From Prostheceraeus crozeri (Eukaryota > Platyhelminthes > Polycladida > Euryleptidae), in assembly GCA_907163375.1 (NCBI GenBank), contig CAJQUW010001066.1:1-64000 (forward strand): 64,000 bases of DNA, in the 5' to 3' direction. Position numbers and translations under genes: made by a program. The notes beneath the pieces were generated by a model. That model saw only the letters and a list, made by a program, of their open reading frames with translations, was not told where the DNA came from and searched no databases. Of the stretch, positions 33,609 through 44,879 are shown piece after piece; position 1 is the stretch's first letter, and each line of letters opens with the position of its first letter.

Positions 33609-33926
33609 CTAAGTTACTTGTTTTAACTTGCAGATCTTCTCCGGACGTGGTTCGAACAGGAATCCTGTGATTGCCTCCTTATGGTCGAATGTAAAATGAA
33701 GGCATTCGATACCTTTTTTAGTCCTGCTGTAACACATTTCGTCTCTGCCACGTTCACAGAGGAGCGGTCTTGCGGGCACACCTCCTTTCTTATCTAGGGG
33801 AATGTGGAGGCGACTTGATCGTCGAGTACTGTTACTCTTCACTTGTTGGTGCAGCTCCTGATTAGTCGCCACCACCTTCCCCAACTGCTTTCGCAGCCCT
33901 TCCACCTCCTCCCTCATCTTTCTCAA
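33609..33926 (-). CDS. gene C, basic coiled-coil/Cys frame (R1 copy)
   Basis: 105 codons, nearly identical to the left and R2 copies. Residues 1-30 form a charged heptad helix, 34-45 a basic Arg/Ser patch, and 60-98 a Cys-containing region (LLCERGRDEMCYSR, IECLHFTFDHKEA, FLFEPRPEKI). The frame runs into an intron-like segment ending in TTTCTTTACAG at about 33572. It lies directly behind gene B with a four-base overlap, so both probably belong to one transcript. No family recognised. Confidence 0.55.
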   Translation of the reverse strand: MRKMREEVEGLRKQLGKVVATNQELHQQVKSNSTRRSSRLHIPLDKKGGVPARPLLCERGRDEMCYSRTKKGIECLHFTFDHKEAITGFLFEPRPEKICKLKQVT

Positions 33927-34288
33927 CTCCTTCTCCTGACTCTCTCTCTCTCGATCAGGAGCTGTTCTTCTCTGGCCTTACTAGCGAGGTACGAGAACCT
34001 CTCGCGATCGAGCTCTCCTTCTTTCTCAAGAAGACTAGCTTGAGTCTTCTTGAGCTCCTGAGTGACTCGCGAGAGGTTCTCGGAACTCGCTTTATAGAAG
34101 AAACAGTCGCTCTTCCACACTGCCAACTCATTCTTCAGCTTGTCATAGTCATCGACCAGTGGTGGGCGCATAATGAAGTTGCGACATTGAGGCGCAATCC
34201 CACCACTGCTCGATGACTTAGCCGTCTGCACCTCGCTATCGAGGTCGACTTCCCTCACCGCCTCTACCTCGCTATCGAGGATAGACAC
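33923..34288 (-). CDS. gene B, coiled-coil frame (R1 copy)
   Basis: 121 codons. The first 35 residues are acidic with a direct repeat (LDSEVEAVREVDLDSEVQ). Residues about 45-115 are a long charged helix with heptad hydrophobics (YDKLKNELAVWK; LSRVTQELKKTQASLLEKE; ELDRERFSYLASKAREEQLL), a clear coiled-coil. It overlaps the ends of genes A and C by a few bases. An oligomerisation or scaffold role is inferred. No known family. Confidence 0.52.
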   Translation of the reverse strand: MSILDSEVEAVREVDLDSEVQTAKSSSSGGIAPQCRNFIMRPPLVDDYDKLKNELAVWKSDCFFYKASSENLSRVTQELKKTQASLLEKEGELDRERFSYLASKAREEQLLIERERVRRRS

Positions 34289-34751
34289 TCTCGACTAGGT
34301 CAGCCTTCGCCGAGCCTTTTTCGTCCTCCTCCTCTTCCTCACTGTCGCTGCTACTAGTAGCCGACTCATCGCTAGAGGAGGATTTACTCGACTTCGGAGA
34401 AGACTCAATCGGGGTGGGTGAGAGAGCCTTTACTGGCACACTAGATGAGGGAGGCTCTGCTGACGCGATAGACTCGACAGCGCACTGAGTCTCCAGAGCT
34501 TTTAACTCTGAGCTGAAGAGACTTTGCTTCGTCTCCTCAGTCAGCTCTGGTTGACTGCAACTGCTATGCTTCGCATGCCACTCCGGTAACGTCTCGACAA
34601 GGCGAGATGTATTATGGCTGCTGCAAAAGTATCGAATGCCCCCTACCATTCGCTTATTCACACAAGAGTGTTTCTTAAAGGCATCACTGAGAAAGATTTT
34701 TCTGCAAACGCAGAGCTTGAAAGCCGTCTTGGGATTATTGTAGTTAACCAT
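34272..34751 (-). CDS. gene A, Cys/His protein with acidic Ser tail (R1)
   Basis: I place the start at the Met at 34751 (MVNYNNPKTAF) because it lies three bases after a strong pyrimidine-AG acceptor shape. The longer open frame upstream is intron-like. The N-terminal 65 residues hold Cys14, Cys16, His28, Cys30, Cys43, His46, His59, His62 and Cys65, a plausible zinc-binding unit. Residues about 95-150 are a Ser/Asp/Glu tract (SSSSDESATSSSDSEEEEED), like casein-kinase-rich acidic tails of nuclear or viral regulatory proteins. It is the first gene behind promoter 1. No family recognised. Confidence 0.6.
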   Translation of the reverse strand: MVNYNNPKTAFKLCVCRKIFLSDAFKKHSCVNKRMVGGIRYFCSSHNTSRLVETLPEWHAKHSSCSQPELTEETKQSLFSSELKALETQCAVESIASAEPPSSSVPVKALSPTPIESSPKSSKSSSSDESATSSSDSEEEEEDEKGSAKADLVESVYPR

Positions 34752-35307
34752 TTTCTGAAGTGAAAAGGGGAAAACAGTGATTATAAGTCCGTAAACGTTT
34801 GATAGCAAACGATTGATTCCTAGTTTATAAAAACGGAAAACAATGATTTTTACAGTTAGTGAGGAATGATAGATTTGAGTGTAGTGAGTGGCACTCGATC
34901 CCGTCGACAGCCCGAAGGCCTTGTACTGATCACTAGGGAAGTGAGAGATCTTCCCCGATACCCGCTATTTACAGCTTAAGACATCATTGTCACTGCCCCG
35001 AAGTGGTAACAGCAACGCCGAGTCAAAGGTAGTGAACAGTAGCTGGGATCTAACTCCTCAAAGCTGCCTTAGACTTAGTTAAATTTTAAATCTGATAGCA
35101 GATTTGAACTCAGCATACTTGAAAACCTTGAGGAAACATCCCAAGTTATTGCTTTGATCAGCTTGATAGCAAGCCGTAGAGAGCTTGATTCACCAGCGTT
35201 TTGCAATGGAGATGTTTAAAGGCCACCCATGACAAGATAGCTAAGACTCAACCGATTGGCGTTCAAAGTGCTACGTTGAGAACTGTGTCAAATGCCCAAC
35301 ATGAGAC

Positions 35308-35577
35308 ATGAGTTGTCCCAGCGGTTACGGTCTAAACTATGACACACTCCCTTGCCACACTTATCACTACGGCATCGTCCGCCGTCCCGAAGGAACACCC
35401 TGTCAGTGGAATATTACAGCAAAACTCTCCGTGTCTTGCTCGCTTTCAGTGAAAAGCCGCTTATACCATGAGACGACTGGCTCAGACATCATTAAAAATG
35501 CTTTCATTGACTTCAGCAGGGTCGAAAACCCCAGAAAACCTCCAAAACTAGTGAATTTAAATTTTTTAACTTTTTAG
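35308..35577 (+). CDS. 89-aa antisense frame (R1 copy)
   Basis: Same frame as 20936-21205. It is preserved with only one or two residue differences, but all copies are young, so openness says little. Confidence 0.25.
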   Translation: MSCPSGYGLNYDTLPCHTYHYGIVRRPEGTPCQWNITAKLSVSCSLSVKSRLYHETTGSDIIKNAFIDFSRVENPRKPPKLVNLNFLTF

Positions 35578-35853
35578 CACTACTTATGAAACTTTATAAG
35601 TAGTCTGTCACTTAGGGCAGGTCAATAGCGACCGAACCTTTTTTGAATCAAGTCAAACGGACTTGTAGAAACAAAGTTACAAGCCTTTAAAGTTTTGGAG
35701 TCTTTTATGGCCTGGAGACGAAGGCCATCTCCTGGCTAACCTCTAAGTCTGACGCCTTAGCTGATATCAGCAATGAAATTTTCTAAGTCGGTTTCTTACA
35801 GAAACCCGGAATTTGGAATGTCCGAAGCTATCATCGGAGCTCAGAGAGACGAC

Positions 35854-37063
35854 CAGGGGCGGCGCCAGCGGGGTGTCAGGGGTGTCAGCCGACACCCCGT
35901 CGGGAAGCTCGACACCCCGTCGGGGAAATCAGACTAAAATGCTATCGGGGAATTTGAGAGAAAATTCATGGCACTCTAAGTTGCCTATAGCAGTTTCCCC
36001 GACAAGATTAGCGATTCCCCGACAAGATCATCAATTTCCCCGACATACGACTTGATTTCAATTAGTTGTCAAATCTAAAAATAATATATATTCTTAAATC
36101 TTTTATAGATTGTAATTGATCCAGAAGCCACTTGTTTTGCATGAAATAAGTAGTATGATAAAATCTTATATTAAGAAAATGTCCGGGATTTTCTTCTTAT
36201 TTTACTGTTGAGATTTCAATCGGGAAATTCTGGACTGGAAATGTTCGAATGAAGCTTGTTGCTGCCAAGAAACTTGATTTAATTATTCTTTGCCAGTATC
36301 TGCAGTCATATGACCCCTTTACCTAGTTCGGTCTCTCTGAACCGACTGCAAAATTTAGTATGCTTGTTTGCACACATCATTATATTTCATTGCATGTTTT
36401 TTTATCGGATTTGGCTGAAAACGCCGGAAATATGACTCCAGACAAATGACTGATCTGTAGTCTATCGAAAGCTCAGGTGAGTAAATAACTTTCTGCAACG
36501 TCTAAAGGCTAAAATAAGTCTGTACGGTCGATACAGGCTTCATGTCTTTAGTTCTCCTTCTGACCTAGATTGATTGATTTGTCATACAGCGAAGTTTAGA
36601 TTTAATCATGCATAAGCTTATTGCATGATTAGGTATAGTAGGTTGGCGATTTAACTGTCAAAATTGGCCTATCTGATATTTATCAGTATATTAACTCATT
36701 TAATCACAGTTTTCAGGTAGATACGAATAACATCTAATTAATAACCGTTCAAATAACTAGAACAAATAATAAAATTATCTTAATTTTACTATATGTTTCA
36801 GCTGATAATTTGATGTATAGCCTACAGTACTTAGGAAATTAAGATATCAGCGTGTTATGGGCTATATCATCTTATGCTCGATATTATACTTGCGCGAACA
36901 TGTCTTGTGAGGCATGAATAGCCTACTGCATAGCATATATACCAACTTAATAGGACTACTTAAGAATTTTAAGTTTTACTGCTTTGTCGGGGAGGTCAGA
37001 TAGCTCGACACCCCGTCGGGGAAACACGACACCTCGTCGGGGAAAACCCTGGCGCCGCCCCTG
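35854..37063. mobile_element. non-autonomous hAT in R1 (1210 bp)
   Basis: Inverted ends CAGGGGCGGCGCCAG and CTGGCGCCGCCCCTG are flanked by an exact 8-bp duplication GAGACGAC (35846-35853, 37064-37071). The left arm carries the empty site (GTCGTCTC near 20661). Near both ends are repeats of GACACCCCGTCGGGG. No transposase frame. CAGGGG..GCGCC termini are typical of hAT. Confidence 0.93.
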
Positions 37064-37123
37064 GAGACGACCTACCTCTGACAATCGCTCTCGTCTTAAT
37101 GACAAGTCTCTGTCGGTTCCCAG

Positions 37124-37158
37124 CTTATATAGCGTGTGGCGATCAGCTGATGACGTAA
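37124..37158 (-). promoter_or_regulatory. promoter 1 (R1)
   Basis: CTTATATA (37124-37131), CAGCTG (37144-37149) and TGACGTAA (37151-37158) match the left-arm promoter in order and spacing. In this copy the hAT at 35854-37063 sits just downstream of the donor-like site. Confidence 0.62.
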
Positions 37159-37189
37159 TACCCATCATCCAAATCTTTAAATCCGTCTA

Positions 37190-38440
37190 TCTCCGGTTCT
37201 AGTGCTCCGATGGAGCTGGAAATACACCATTACCATGTAGAATTTGACGCTCAATCCGAATCTGGCCTCCATTGTCCCCATCTGATGCTTCGTTTTGGCT
37301 CTACAGCCCACAGGCATTGCAAAAATTCTAACTGTCGTTTTTCCGAAAAATGTTGAAAATTTTTTCTCTCCGATTGACTTGAAACTCACCATGTTGATAG
37401 AGAATTTCATGCTGATTCCAAATCTGAAATCCGTTTTCCCATCCGATGCTTCGTTTGGAAGCTACAGCCAAAAACGTCCAAAATTCTAACTCTGTCGTTT
37501 TTTTGCCAATCTCCCAAAATCTTAAATGGCGTCTCACATCTAAACGAAGGCAGATATGAGCAAGCCGTTTCTTTCAGTGAATTTGTCTCACTCTTAGCTT
37601 TCAAACGAGCTATTGCACGACAAAATCCGTCCACTAGAAGCAAAGTTGGAAGATCGGTGCCGAGGGGGGGGGGGACGTCAGCGAAAATTTTTCTCTCCGA
37701 TTGACTTGAAACTCACCATGTTGATAGAGAATTTGATGCTGATTCCAAATCTGAAATCCGTTTTCCCATCCGATGCTTCGTTTTGAAGCTACAGCCCAAA
37801 ACGTCCAAAATTCTAACTCTGTCGTTTTTTGCCAATCTCCCAAAATCTTAAATGGCGTCTCACATCTAAACGAAGACAGATATGAACAAGCCGTTTCTTT
37901 CAGTGAATTTGTCTCACTCTTAGCTTTCAAACGAGCTATTGCACGACAAAATCCGTCCACTAGAAGCAAAGTTGGAAGATCGGTGCCGAGGGGGGGGGGA
38001 CGTCAGCGAAAATTTTTCTCTCCGATTGACTTGAAACTCACCATGTTGATAGAGAATTTCATGCTGATTCCAAATCTGAAATCCGTTTTCCCATCCGATG
38101 CTTCGTTTTGGTGCTACAGCCCAAAACGTCCAAAATTTTACCTCTGTCGTTTTTTCGCCAATTCCCGAAATCTGGTAAATCTTGTTTCTGCTCTAACTCT
38201 TAAACGACTAAACCGATTGACAAGAAATTTCAACACTGAATTCGTCTCATTCTTAGCTTTCAAACGAGCTATCATACGTCTCCATCCGTCCACTGGAAGC
38301 CAAGATCGAAGCTAGCTCTCCCGAGGGGGGGACGTCAGCGAAAATTTTTTCTCTCCGATTGCTATCAAATTCACCATACAGATGCAGAATTTGACCCTGA
38401 TTCCGAATCTGACCTCCGTTTTCCCATCCGATGCTTCGTT
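37190..38440. repeat. subterminal ~322-bp repeat block (R1)
   Basis: Inverted counterpart of the left block, ending abruptly at the duplication junction instead of at the element terminus, so it lacks the outermost G/C-rich 420 bp. Confidence 0.85.
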
Positions 38441-38441
38441 T
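38438..38441. other. duplication junction R1/R2 with 4-bp microhomology
   Basis: TTCGTTT of the subterminal repeat passes directly into GTTTAAATTTACACTG of gene D. The shared GTTT is the only overlap. This defines a direct tandem duplication of about 6.85 kb (31590-38440), with R2 retaining the true terminus. Confidence 0.85.
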
Positions 38442-38672
38442 AAATTTACACTGTAGCGGTGTAGGATTATGTACCTTTGTTGTTTCTTCCACTGGTCTCA
38501 GTTGTAGATGATCTGCTCGTAGCGAACCTTGTAACGTTTGACCGCCATTTTGTCCTACTAGTGCAGCAGATGGAGTAGATGCCTGAAAATGAAAAAGATT
38601 GTATTAAGTTAACGTTCAAGGGAGGAGAGGGAGGAAAGTAGCGACTTACCATTTTAGTTGGATAATATAACA

Positions 38673-38875
<203 letters not shown>

Positions 38876-38932
38876 TGCGTCCGTCACTTGTACGATTCAA
38901 CGATGGAATGATTCTCACTGTGGAAGGCTCTC

Positions 38933-38942
38933 TATTTATAAA
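38933..38942 (-). promoter_or_regulatory. promoter 2 TATA (R2)
   Basis: TATTTATA, the third copy of the promoter-2 TATA, here separated from its ATG by the expanded GA tract. It leads only into the truncated start of gene D. Confidence 0.55.
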
Positions 38943-39599
38943 GGAATGCTTGATTCTCATTAGACAACAATCCTCATTGGAGAATAGAACACATCTAGTA
39001 AAGCTGGCACGCTAACGAGTGTGACTGCAGAAACATTTCTTCAACGTTCGCTACGTTTCACAACAATCTGTCAAAGACTTCTTACAAACTTATTTCAACA
39101 TTTGCATTTAAGCGAACATGAGCTTCACATATTCTACACGAACGGTTAACGCATGTAATATAAAACCCTAAATCCAACCGTAGAGGAGCCTAGCCTTGGA
39201 TTATGAACTTTACAACCCATGCGATTCAATGTCATGGAACTAGCTCTCACACACTCAACGTGTGTGTGACAACATCTGGTTTTATAAAACATTCAACGCT
39301 GACTATCAGACCTTGTGTGAAACAATCTACACAACGCAGTAAAACTTTCTAGCGCTGTGGTGAACACTGTTTTCATATAACATTCTAAACTCGCAGTCTT
39401 ACTGCAGTAGAAAACTGCTTTTACTAAACCTGATGAAGCTAATCTAACAGTCATGAAGTTTGAATTTCTAATAGGGAAACATTTGGCAACTGTCTCCCAT
39501 AAGACTTTCTAACACTGTGAACGTAAGTTACAAGACAATCTACACTGTGCAGCAAAACCTTCTAAAACTTTCTAGCGCTGTGATGAGTTCGGTCAGTCA

Positions 39600-40510
39600 T
39601 ACAACGTCAATGATCAAACTTTATTTTCACAAACGTGCGTCGCGGTAAATTATTTGACTACACTAACGCTTACATTTCATGACATGTGTGTTTCATAAAA
39701 CGTCATGATCAAACTTTTCTAACTATACATCAACCTGTGTTGCAGTAAAACTTTTACAAACCATGATACACTTTCTAACGACACTCACGAATACAACTTC
39801 GATTATCAGACTTTACTTTCTCAAACGGGTGTCACAGTAAAATTATTTGACTACACTAACTTTGCAAACCATGATACACTTTCTGACTAGACTTACAAAT
39901 AAAACGTTGATGATCAAACTTTCTAACTATACATCAACCTGTGTTGCAGTAAAACTTTTACAAACCATGATACACTTTCTAACGACACTCACGAATACAA
40001 CTTCGATTATCAGACTTTACTTTCTCAAACGGGTGTCACAGTAAAATTATTTGACTACACTAACTTTGCAAACCATGATACACTTTCTGACTAGACTTAC
40101 GAATACAACGTTGATGATCAAACTTTCTAACTATACATCAACCTGTGTTGCAGTAAAACTTTTACAAACCATGATACACTTTCTAACGACACTCACGAAT
40201 ACAACTTCGATGATCAGACTTTACTTTCTCAAACGGGTGTCACAGTAAAATTATTTGACTACACTAACTTTGCAAACCATGATACACTTTCTGACTAGAC
40301 TTACAAATAAAACGTTGATGATCAAACTTTCTAACTATACATCAACCTGTGTTGCAGTAAAACTTTTACAAACCATGATAAAGTTTCTGACTACACTAAC
40401 TTTGCTTTTACAAACCATGATACAGTTTCTGACTAGACTTACGAATACAACGTTGATGATCAAACTTTTCTAACTATACATCAACCTGTGCTGCAGTAAA
40501 ACCTTTGTAC
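39600..40510. repeat. ~204-bp tandem repeat array (R2, ~5 units)
   Basis: Five anchors CTAACTATACATCAACCTG (near 39718, 39924, 40127, 40332 and 40469). One unit more than R1, its direct duplicate. Confidence 0.87.
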
Positions 40511-40830
40511 GACACCGACAAGAGCTTGTTCACTAGCAAAGAGAGAAGTCTGTGATGTGTTGCGTGTGGCGCATGAATGTCCTCCCTTCATTCCATTCAT
40601 CATTTTTCTTCCCATCTGCATTCCATATCCGTAGATATGTGGCGGGCTTGGGACCGCTTTAGCTGCATTAGAAGGTTGGCCCTTAAGAGAGCCCATAGGT
40701 CGTTCTCGGAATGATTGGAGGAATATGGGACTCAAGCTTGCCGCTTCGCCTCCGGCTCGTTGACGGAAGCAGGTGGGCGCTTCTCATTGATATCTGTAAA
40801 GAAAGAAGTTGTTAGTTATCATCTTGAACT

Positions 40831-41148
40831 CTAAATTACTTGTTTTAACTTACAGATCTTCTCCGGACGTGGTTCGAACAGGAATCCTGTGATTGCCTCC
40901 TTATGGTCGAATGTAAAATGAAGGCATTCGATACCTTTTTTAGTCCTGCTGTAACACATTTCGTCTCTGCCACGTTCACAGAGGAGCGGTCTTGCGGGCA
41001 CACCTCCTTTCTTATCTAGGGGAATGTGGAGGCGACTTGATCGTCGAGTACTGTTACTCTTCACTTGTTGGTGCAGCTCCTGATTAGTCGCCACCACCTT
41101 CCCCAACTGCTTTCGCAGCCCTTCCACCTCCTCCCTCATCTTTCTCAA
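40831..41148 (-). CDS. gene C (R2 copy)
   Basis: Third copy of the 105-codon frame, differing from R1 at the last residue only. Same intron-like 3' border. Confidence 0.55.
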   Translation of the reverse strand: MRKMREEVEGLRKQLGKVVATNQELHQQVKSNSTRRSSRLHIPLDKKGGVPARPLLCERGRDEMCYSRTKKGIECLHFTFDHKEAITGFLFEPRPEKICKLKQVI

Positions 41149-41510
41149 CTCCTTCTCCTGACTCTCTCTCTCTCGATCAGGAGCTGTTCTTCTCTGGCCT
41201 TACTAGCGAGGTACGAGAACCTCTCGCGATCGAGCTCTCCTTCTTTCTCAAGAAGACTAGCTTGAGTCTTCTTGAGCTCCTGAGTGACTCGCGAGAGGTT
41301 CTCGGAACTCGCTTTATAGAAGAAACAGTCGCTCTTCCACACTGCCAACTCATTCTTCAGCTTGTCATAGTCATCGACCAGTGGTGGGCGCATAATGAAG
41401 TTGCGACATTGAGGCGCAATCCCACCACTGCTCGATGACTTAGCCGTCTGCACCTCGCTATCGAGGTCGACTTCCCTCACCGCCTCTACCTCGCTATCGA
41501 GGATAGACAC
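41145..41510 (-). CDS. gene B (R2 copy)
   Basis: Identical in translation to the R1 copy. Coiled-coil frame between genes A and C. Confidence 0.52.
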   Translation of the reverse strand: MSILDSEVEAVREVDLDSEVQTAKSSSSGGIAPQCRNFIMRPPLVDDYDKLKNELAVWKSDCFFYKASSENLSRVTQELKKTQASLLEKEGELDRERFSYLASKAREEQLLIERERVRRRS

Positions 41511-41973
41511 TCTCGACTAGGTCAGCCTTCGCCGAGCCTTTTTCGTCCTCCTCCTCTTCCTCACTGTCGCTGCTACTAGTAGCCGACTCATCGCTAGAGG
41601 AGGATTTACTCGACTTCGGAGAAGACTCAATCGGGGTGGGTGAGAGAGCCTTTACTGGCACACTAGATGAGGGAGGCTCTGCTGACGCGATAGACTCGAC
41701 AGCGCACTGAGTCTCCAGAGCTTTTAACTCTGAGCTGAAGAGACTTTGCTTCGTCTCCTCAGTCAGCTCTGGTTGACTGCAACTGCTATGCTTCGCATGC
41801 CACTCCGGTAACGTCTCGACAAGGCGAGATGTATTATGGCTGCTGCAAAAGTATCGAATGCCCCCTACCATTCGCTTATTCACACAAGAGTGTTTCTTAA
41901 AGGCATCACTGAGAAAGATTTTTCTGCAAACGCAGAGCTTGAAAGCCGTCTTGGGATTATTGTAGTTAACCAT
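41494..41973 (-). CDS. gene A (R2 copy)
   Basis: Identical in translation to R1. Start placed at 41973, directly behind the acceptor shape. Cys/His N-terminus and acidic Ser tail. Confidence 0.6.
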   Translation of the reverse strand: MVNYNNPKTAFKLCVCRKIFLSDAFKKHSCVNKRMVGGIRYFCSSHNTSRLVETLPEWHAKHSSCSQPELTEETKQSLFSSELKALETQCAVESIASAEPPSSSVPVKALSPTPIESSPKSSKSSSSDESATSSSDSEEEEEDEKGSAKADLVESVYPR

Positions 41974-42529
41974 TTTCTGAAGTGAAAAGGGGAAAACAGT
42001 GATTATAAGTCCGTAAACGTTTGATAGCAAACGATTGATTCCTAGTTTATAAAAACGGAAAACAATGATTTTTACAGTTAGTGAGGAATGATAGATTTGA
42101 GTGTAGTGAGTGGCACTCGATCCCGTCGACAGCCCGAAGGCCTTGTACTGATCACTAGGGAAGTGAGAGATCTTCCCCGATACCCGCTATTTACAGCTTA
42201 AGACATCATTGTCACTGCCCCGAAGTGGTAACAGCAACGCCGAGTCAAAGGTAGTGAACAGTAGCTGGGATCTAACTCCTCAAAGCTGCCTTAGACTTAG
42301 TTAAATTTTAAATCTGATAGCAGATTTGAACTCAGCATACTTGAAAACCTTGAGGAAACATCCCAAGTTATTGCTTTGATCAGCTTGATAGCAAGCCGTA
42401 GAGAGCTTGATTCACCAGCGTTTTGCAATGGAGATGTTTAAAGGCCACCCATGACAAGATAGCTAAGACTCAACCGATTGGCGTTCAAAGTGCTACGTTG
42501 AGAACTGTGTCAAATGCCCAACATGAGAC

Positions 42530-42772
42530 ATGAGTTGTCCCAGCGGTTACGGTCTAAACTATGACACACTCCCTTGCCACACTTATCACTACGGCATCGT
42601 CCGCCGTCCCGAAGGAACACCCTGTCAGTGGAATATTACAGCAAAACTCTCCGTGTCTTGCTCGCTTTCATTGAAAAGCCGCTTATACCATGAGACGACT
42701 GGCTCAGACATCATTAAAAATGCTTTCATTGACTTCAGCAGGGTCGAAAACCCCAGAAAACCTCCAAACTAG
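42530..42772 (+). CDS. antisense frame (R2 copy, 80 codons)
   Basis: R2 version of 35308-35577 with a different, shorter C-terminus. Confidence 0.22.
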   Translation: MSCPSGYGLNYDTLPCHTYHYGIVRRPEGTPCQWNITAKLSVSCSLSLKSRLYHETTGSDIIKNAFIDFSRVENPRKPPN

Positions 42773-43074
42773 TGAATTTAAATTTTTTAACTTTTTAGCA
42801 CTACTTATGAAACTTTATAAGTAGTCTGTCACTTAGGGCAGGTCAATAGCGACCGAACCTTTTTTGAATCAAGTCAAACGGACTTGTAGAAACAAAGTTA
42901 CAAGCCTTTAAAGTTTTGGAGTCTTTTATGGCCTGGAGACGAAGGCCATCTCCTGGCTAACCTCTAAGTCTGACGCCTTAGCTGATATCAGCAATGAAAT
43001 TTTCTAAGTCGGTTTCTTACAGAAACCCGGAATTTGGAATGTCCGAAGCTATCATCGGAGCTCAGAGAGACGAC

Positions 43075-44756
43075 CAGGGGCGGCGCCAGCGGGGTGTCAG
43101 GGGTGTCAGCCGACACCCCGTCGGGGAAGCTCGACACCCCGTCGGGGAAATCAGACTAAAATGCTATCGGGGAATTTGAGAGAAAATTCATGGCACTCTA
43201 AGTTGCCTATAGCAGTTTCCCCGACAAGATTAGCGATTCCCCGACAAGATCATCAATTTCCCCGACATACGACTTGATTTCAATTAGTTGTCAAATCTAA
43301 AAATAATATATATTCTTAAATCTTTTTTATAGATTGTAATTGATCCAGAAGCCACTTGTTTTGCATGAAATAAGTAGTATGATAAAATCTTATATTAAGA
43401 AAATGTCCGGGATTTTCTTCTTATTTTACTGTTGAGATTTCAATCGGGAAATTCTGGACTGGAAATGTTCGAATGAAGCTTGTTTGCTGCCAAGAAACTT
43501 GATTTAATTATTCTTTGCCAGTATCTGCAGTCATATGACCCCTTTACCTAGTTCGGTCTCTCTGAACCGACTGCAAAATTTAGTATGCTTGTTTGCACAC
43601 ATCATTATATTTCATTGCATGTTTTTTTATCGGATTTGGCTGAAAACGCCGGAAATATGACTCCAGACAAATGACTGATCTGTAGTCTATCGAAAGCTCA
43701 GGTGAGTAAATAACTTTCTGCAACGTCTAAAGGCTAAAATAAGTCTGTACGGTCGATACAGGCTTCATGTCTTTAGTTCTCCTTCTGACCTAGATTGATT
43801 GATTTGTCATACAGCGAAGTTTAGATTTAATCATGCATAAGCTTATTGCATGATTAGGTATAGTAGGTTGGCGATTTAACTGTCAAAATTGGCCTATCTG
43901 ATATTTATCAGTATATTAACTCATTTAATCACAGTTTTCAGGTAGATACGAATAACATCTAATTAATAACCGTTCAAATAACTAGAACAAATAATAAAAT
44001 TATCTTAATTTTACTATCACTAGACGAAATGACTTACTTAATCTTACTAAGGAAATCTTACAAGTTCTGACCAGAAAGTACCAGTCGTGCTAAGTCTTAT
44101 TAGCAAATCTGATCAGATCTGATAAGATCTTATTTGTAATTTTTAGAAATCTTTTAAGTTGAAAAAAGTCGTATATCTCGCGTTTGTCTACATATATTCA
44201 GTGCACTGATGTTCCAACAAGATCATTTAACAACTAAAACCATTGATATCGCCTGATCTTCGCACTGTAATCGGACTTCAAGTTTGAAATTTCAGTTCAC
44301 TTTTATTAATTTCAATTATCAGCTGGTAAGATCTGAAAGGATCTTATTTTGCAAAATATAAGACTTAGTAAGTCTGGTACTTTCTGGTCAGGAAATGTAA
44401 GATCTTCAATAAAGTAAGTTCTGATCAGACTTTGCAAGAATCTGATCGGACTTAATAAGACTTAGCAAGTCATTTCGTCTAGTGATGTTTCAGCTGATAA
44501 TTTGATGTATAGCCTACAGTACTTAGGAAATTAAGATATCAGCGTGTTATGGGCTATATCATCTTATGCTCGATATTATACTTGCGCGAACATGTCTTGT
44601 GAGGCATGAATAGCCTACTGCATAGCATATATACCAACTTAATAGGACTACTTAAGGAATTTTAAGTTTTACTGCTTTGTCGGGGAGGTCAGATAGCTCG
44701 ACACCCCGTCGGGGAAACACGACACCTCGTCGGGGAAAACCCTGGCGCCGCCCCTG
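43075..44756. mobile_element. non-autonomous hAT in R2, with nested MITE
   Basis: Same insertion as 35854-37063 at the same site, with the same GAGACGAC duplication (43067-43074, 44757-44764). It was therefore present before R1 and R2 were duplicated. It is 1682 bp because a 467-bp element lies inside at 44018-44484. Confidence 0.93.
44018..44484. mobile_element. MITE-like element with CACTAGACG ends
   Basis: Ends CACTAGACGAAATGACTT and AAGTCATTTCGTCTAGTG are perfect 18-bp inverted repeats, followed by many AAGTC/GATCAGA subterminal words. Removing it gives exactly the R1 sequence TACTATATGTTT, so no target duplication is visible relative to R1. There is no coding. Confidence 0.88.
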
Positions 44757-44816
44757 GAGACGACCTACCTCTGACAATCGCTCTCGTCTTAATGACAAGT
44801 CTCTGTCGGTTCCCAG

Positions 44817-44851
44817 CTTATATAGCGTGTGGCGATCAGCTGATGACGTAA
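44817..44851 (-). promoter_or_regulatory. promoter 1 (R2)
   Basis: CTTATATA (44817-44824), CAGCTG (44837-44842) and TGACGTAA (44844-44851). Third identical copy of the CRE-like/E-box/TATA block. Confidence 0.62.
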
Positions 44852-44879
44852 TACCCATCATCCAAATCTTTAAATCCGT

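Noticed and set aside
44018-44484. Helitron
   Set aside because: Perfect 18-bp inverted ends are not a Helitron feature. There is no 3' hairpin-CTRR end in the right place.
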